DNA of 19,671 nucleotides from Russula earlei. Its lineage: Eukaryota > Basidiomycota > Agaricomycetes > Russulales > Russulaceae. Location: positions 1 to 19,671 of the forward strand of contig JAGFNK010000866.1 in assembly GCA_025769875.1 (NCBI GenBank), written 5' to 3'. The notes under the pieces are model-generated. The model did not search any database. It saw only the letters and a list, made by a program, of their open reading frames with translations, and had not been told where the DNA came from. Position 1 is the stretch's first letter. Every line of letters begins with the position of its first letter. This document shows positions 15,848-19,671 of this stretch, piece after piece. A program made the translations under genes and the position numbers.

Positions 15848-16675
15848 TGTCAAGACATGTACTGCTGATCCGTGTGGACTCAGGAGCAGGTGGGCAAGGG
15901 TCGGAACAGATGGTACGCGGCGTAGGCGGCGTTGAACAAGAGGATGAGCCAATGACTAAGAGGTACCAGATGGGGACTGGTACGTGTGACTGGAGGCAGA
16001 GGCGAAGGTTAGAAGCCAGTGCAACGAGGGGGCTTTAAACAAGGCGGTTGTAGAAGAGTACCTTGGAAGCGAGAGGAGTCTTTAAACTGAGCGGTCACAG
16101 GGGAGTACCCAGGAAGATGAGAGTATCACAAATGGACAGTTTGACGACTGCCATGCTTCATTGGGGCTTATATACAGTGTACAGGGTCGATTACAAAGCA
16201 CTGGGACTATTCTAGACTCTTTGGTACCATCCAATAGGACTACAGAGGCATAAACTTGCTTGTGTCAAGTTTCAGGCTTACTGAGCGCATTACTGATCAT
16301 TGTGGAGCGATGACATCATTATGATGTCACTGTGGGGCGCTTAGTGAGCCTATGAGGTCACTGTGGAGTCGCTCAGTCAGCTATGATGTCATTGGAGCCT
16401 TGATGACATCAGATGATTTATGCAACAGTTTCTAAGAGTTTGTGCCGCTGTTTCGGGTCCATGGTGGCTGGGTGGCCATGTGGCTGCCACGCGATGATTA
16501 CCCGATTAGGAAATGGGTGCCTGGTCGTGTTATAGTGCCTTTGCAATAACAATATCTTGTACCACAGGAGGGATAGCCCAGAAAATGGAAGGGAGTCGGC
16601 AATGTAAAGTGAGAGAGGTCTTTCTTGAGTAAAATAGGACAATCCTCGGCCAGGACTTGGCCTTGGTTCGTAACA
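15848..16675 (-). repeat. 3' LTR of the minus-strand gypsy element (828 bp)
   Basis: On the minus strand it starts TGTTACGAACC at 16675 and ends ACATGTCTTGACA at 15848. It matches the solo LTR at 577-1408 along its length, including the TATATAAG box (16167-16174) and the palindrome at 16311-16329. The two differ by substitutions and a few small indels (832 against 828 bp). Confidence 0.93.
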
Positions 16676-16690
16676 TTCATCCCCTCTTTA
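16676..16690 (-). promoter_or_regulatory. Polypurine tract for plus-strand priming
   Basis: The minus strand reads AAAGAGGGGATGAA directly before the LTR start. A purine run next to the 3' LTR is the standard second-strand primer site in LTR retrotransposons; its position supports the LTR boundary. Confidence 0.75.
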
Positions 16691-16924
16691 TAGATTTGTT
16701 GCTCCTGCAACAGTAGGGACTTGTTTCTTTGGAAGGTGGAGTAGTTTGCATAGGAAAAGTCGAAGTCTGTTTGTTCGTGGGGAGTTCTCCCTTGTTCTAT
16801 GGATTGCTTTGGGGATAGCTGTGGTCGATTGAGTGCATGTGATCGCAGGAGTTCTCTGAAAAGCTCGTTGGTAACAAGGATAAAGGTAGTCATCGACAGA
16901 GGTCATGATGAGAGTTGTTGTTTT
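16691..16924 (-). other. Region between pol stop and polypurine tract, small open frames
   Basis: About 230 bp follow the polyprotein stop. Two overlapping minus-strand frames start at ATG 16906 (72 codons) and ATG 16893; the second, LVTNELFRELLRSHALN to QQIYKEGMN, runs through the tract into the LTR. Neither has a domain or membrane segment that I recognise. They may be a remnant of a small 3' gene or plain untranslated sequence. Confidence 0.35.
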
Positions 16925-16960
16925 TTAGGGGTTACTCCTGGTGGGAATCGTTCTAAGCGC

Positions 16961-17128
16961 CTTCAGATATTTCCGATGGAAGTCTTTAACAAGTGATTGC
17001 ACTTTTGATAGGTTAGATGCTGGTTCCCAAGTATTTTCTGCAACCGTATACCCTTTCCATTTAACTAGGTATTGGATTCCTTTGCGGTTTGGGGAGAGCC
17101 GAGAGTTTAGGATCTGCTCTACTTCATA
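16961..17128 (-). other. Chromodomain of the gypsy integrase
   Basis: EQYEVEQILNSRLSP, QYLVKWKGYTVAENTWEPASNL and LVKDFHRKY form a complete chromodomain of about 56 residues. The aromatic cage positions appear as Y (YEVEQIL), W (VKWKGY) and the W/E pair of NTWEP. In chromoviruses this domain reads histone methylation and directs integration; targeting here is inference. Confidence 0.88.
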
Positions 17129-17204
17129 TTGTTCTTCACCTTCGACTAATATTGGTGGCGGGTTTGAAAAGTTAGGGCCATGGGCAATGGTTTCTTTGTA
17201 AGGT

Positions 17205-18000
17205 TTAATCAGGGAGTGGTGAAAAAACTGGGTGTATCTTCCAAGACTTTGGTAGTTCGAGGCGAACATTTACTGGATAGGCAGTGGTGACTTTGAATGG
17301 CCCATAGCGTCGAGGGGCTAGTTTTGCTTTTGGGTGAGTGGTTCGTAGATTCGTGGCTTCCAGCCATACTTGATCCCCTTCTTTAAAACGAAATGTGGAG
17401 GATTGAGGTCCTGATTGCTTCATGATTTCTGTTGCTCGGTTCAGGGAGGCAGCTACTTCTTCTCTGAGTTGGTTTAGTCTTGATAGTCTTTCTTGGATTG
17501 AAGGGAACTTTGATGTAAAGGCAAGGGGCGGAGCAAATGTTGGGTTAAAGCCATACCAGACTTCAAACGGGGGTTTGTTCGTAGCACTGTGTTGTCTGGC
17601 ATTATGTGCGAACTCCATAAAGGGAATTAGTTCTGCCCAATTGTCTGCTTGATGGTTGCAAAATATTCGTAGGTATTGTTCTAATTCTTGGTTAACTCGT
17701 TCTGTTTCTCCGTCTGTCTGTGGGTGATATGCTGTGCTTAATGATACTTTGACATTTAATTTCTTCCATAGTTCTTGAGTGACTTTTGCTGCGAATTGAG
17801 GGCCGCTGTCCAATATTATTTGTGTTGGGAGCCCTATTCTTCTCCAGACATTGTTCATAATTAGTGTCGCTGTTTCGTCTGCTGTGATTGTCTTGTGGCA
17901 AGGGGTAATGATTATTGCTTTACTGAATCGATCTACCACGACTAGGAGGCTGTCAAAGCCTTGTGAAATTGGTAGGTCCTGTGATAAAGTCCATAGTAAT
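17205..18000 (-). other. Integrase catalytic core with DD35E residues
   Basis: The first Asp lies in SITMDFIT (about 17985), just before a 1-nt shift. The second is in ILDSGPQF and the Glu in DGETERVNQ, 35 residues apart, as expected for the DD35E fold. HPQTDG and PFMEFAHN are standard gypsy landmarks. The C-terminal part has GDQVWLEATNLRT and RRYGPFKV, then KIHPVF, where an extra T breaks the frame before the chromodomain. Confidence 0.9.
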
Positions 18001-19671
18001 GCTTTTCCATACTTCTCCAGCTGGTGTAATCGGTACAAGAGGTGTTTCTGTCTTTGGACGGTTCTTTGTACTTTGGCAAATTGCGCAACCATCTACATAA
18101 CTTTTGACATAGGTTAGCATTCCTGGCCACCAATAGTTTCGGCTGATTAGTTCATAAGTTTTCCATTGGCCAGGATGCCCAGTGGCAAGGGAGTTGTGGT
18201 GTAGTTTTAGAATTTTCTTTCTTAGGGTGTCGTTGTTTGGGATATAGACTTTTCCTTTGATAGTATTAGTCCATCTTCAAGGTTCCAGTCCTGTAAGCCT
18301 TTGGATAGTCGCCTTGGTCCATTCTTTATAATGATTGCTAACGCGTTAGATACTTCTGGGTCATAGTCTTTGCTAGATCGTAGTTGTTGTTCGAAGTTCC
18401 TGGTCACCGATTGGTTCTGTAGCAGAGGTGCGTGTTGCTCTAATTTTAAAAAATTTGTCATCTAGGAGCACCTTTCCATCATTTTTCGTTTTGTATCCCC
18501 TCTTTAAAGTCTGGCCGCCTGGACAGACCGTTCTGCTTTGTTCATAGTGCCTGGGTGGTGGGTGATGGTGAAGTCGAAATTGCTGAGGAGGAGTGCCCAT
18601 CGGGCTTGTCGTCTCGTGAGTTTCTGTTTTGTCATGAAGTATGTCAAGTTATTGTGGTCCGTCCATAGATCAATGGGGTGTGTAGCGCCTTCAAGGTAGT
18701 GTCGGAAGTGCCAGAGGGACAAAATGATAGCAAGGAGTTCTTTATCATAGATCATGTAATTTCGTTGTGTGGGGTCCAAGGATTTCGAGAAATAGGCTAC
18801 TGGGTGATATCTGTTAAATTCATTCGGGTTGTTCCAAGATTGCACCGACTGCAAAATCACTTGCATCGCAGATGAGTCAAAAGGGGTTCGTGTGGTTAGG
18901 TAACATGAGGATTGGGGCCAGTTGTGAATGCTTGGATTAGTTTCTGAAATGCTTGTTCTTCATCGTCTTCCCACTTGAAGGGGTTTTCTTTCTTTGTTAA
19001 GTTAAACAAGGGCCGTGCAATTCGAGAGTATTGGTGGATAAATCGTCGATAGAAGTTGCAGAATCCTAGAATGCTTGTACTTCCGTAACATTGGTCGGAG
19101 TTAGGCCATTTTGTAATGCCTATTAACTTGTCTTGGTCCATGGATATTCGTCCTTGGGAGATATTGATGCCTAGGTAACTAATAGAGGTTTGTCGGAAAG
19201 CACATTTCTCTGGTTTCAAGTATAAGTCGTGGTCTTGGAGTGTTTTTAGGACCTTATGTGTCCAGTCGTCTAGTTCGTTCAAGGTTTGCGCCATAATTAG
19301 TATATCATCTAGATAAACAACCACTCGTTCAGTGGCAATGTATTTCACTAGGATGGTGTTCATAAAGCTGTTGGAAAGTGGCTGGGGCATTGCAGAGACC
19401 AAATGTCATTATCAATGGTTCGAAGAGTCCTAATGGTGTCTTGAATGCTGCGAGGTGTTCATCGCCCTCTCTGAGGCGAATATTGTTGTATCCCCATCAT
19501 ACGTCAAACTTGGTAAAGTATTGGGCTCCTTGGAGTTTGTCAATTAATTCAGGAATCAAGGGTAGTGGATACTGCGTCTTTGACAGTTGCTGTATTCAGG
19601 GCTCTGTAGTCTTGCACTGGTCGTAGATTCCTCCTTTCTTTCTACAAAGAAGAATGGGCTGGCAATAGCTG

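Larger units (their letters stand above)
15848..19671 (-). mobile_element. Chromodomain Ty3/gypsy retrotransposon on minus strand (3' part)
   Basis: From right to left the minus strand carries reverse transcriptase, RNase H, zinc-binding domain, integrase, chromodomain, a polypurine tract and the 3' LTR. Integrase after reverse transcriptase defines Ty3/gypsy, and the C-terminal chromodomain defines chromoviruses, which often integrate at heterochromatin. The 5' LTR, gag and protease lie beyond 19671. The element sits inside the protease of another gypsy element. It is inactive because of several 1-nt frameshifts and at least two CGA-to-TGA type stops. Confidence 0.92.
16925..19671 (-). pseudogene. 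Gypsy pol polyprotein: RT, RNase H, integrase, chromodomain
   Basis: Pieces in order: RT palm LPLIPELIDKLQGAQYF and [10 protein letters not shown] (19370-19575), the YLDD box (19304-19315), LYLKPEKCAF and GFCNFYRRFI; RNase H CDASDFAVGAIL, YDKELLAI and TDHNNLTYF (about 18500-18890); HHCC domain with HHNSLATGH and CAIC (about 18075-18215); integrase to 17205; chromodomain to 16925. Frameshifts are seen near 19577, 19378, 18880, 18530, 18400, 17980 and in a T6 run at 17223-17228. A stop at 19499-19497 breaks FDV*WGYN, and another at 18879-18877 breaks NPF*LICDAS; both fit CGA to TGA. The RT would copy RNA to cDNA in particles. The record is clipped at the window edge, so the RT N-terminus is incomplete. 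Confidence 0.9.

Noticed and set aside
1..19671. tRNA, rRNA, host genes or bacterial operons
   Set aside because: Reading both strands I found no rRNA-like or tRNA-like segment and no coding region outside mobile elements. Introns and chromodomain point to a eukaryote.

Overview
This window looks like transposon-packed, probably heterochromatic, DNA from a filamentous fungus, most likely a mushroom-forming basidiomycete (Agaricomycetes). The evidence is indirect: spliceosomal introns of 46-56 nt with GT...AG ends; a chromodomain Ty3/gypsy polyprotein; a Ty1/copia gag-pro-integrase; a PIF/Harbinger element with a separate Myb/SANT-like gene; and a gag-like protein of a type common in mushroom genomes. 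I found no host housekeeping gene, tRNA, rRNA or CRISPR array. Every recognisable gene belongs to a mobile element, and only the Harbinger Myb/SANT-like gene has an undamaged reading frame.

Layout. (1) 10-6030: a decayed copia element on the + strand (gag, protease, integrase). It is split by a solo gypsy-type LTR (577-1408, TSD CTCTC) and by a 2.5 kb element with 412-bp terminal inverted repeats (copy 1, 2585-5120, TSD TA). Removing either insert with one TSD copy rejoins the copia frame. (2) 6040-6373: AT-rich DNA of unknown origin. (3) 6377-13195: a Harbinger element on the minus strand. Its 3' terminus is probably at 6377 beside TTA; the nuclease gene is 10628-11821 and the Myb/SANT-like gene 11994-13176. 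It is split by copy 2 of the long-TIR element (6503-10359, inverted relative to copy 1), which is itself split by another solo LTR (7411-8372, TSD GTTGC). (4) 13196-15847: a gypsy element on the + strand (5' LTR, gag, start of protease) that interrupts the Harbinger 5' end. (5) 15848-19671 and beyond: a chromodomain gypsy element on the minus strand, inserted in the protease of element 4, with its 3' LTR at 15848-16675. That LTR is of the same family as the solo LTR at 577-1408.

The nesting gives a relative order of events: copia before copy 1 and the first solo LTR; Harbinger before copy 2, and copy 2 before the second solo LTR; Harbinger before gypsy 4, and gypsy 4 before gypsy 5.

The most unusual item is the TA-flanked long-TIR element. 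Its two inverted copies carry no transposase but share a gene for a gag-like domain followed by a long Ser/Thr/Ala/Pro-rich tail. Each TIR arm also appears to be built from two diverged tandem modules. A second theme is decay by C-to-T type changes, often at CpG: the gypsy 4 gag frame is broken by seven stops and no frameshift, and both catalytic Asp codons of the Harbinger nuclease read as Asn (AAT) after a C.
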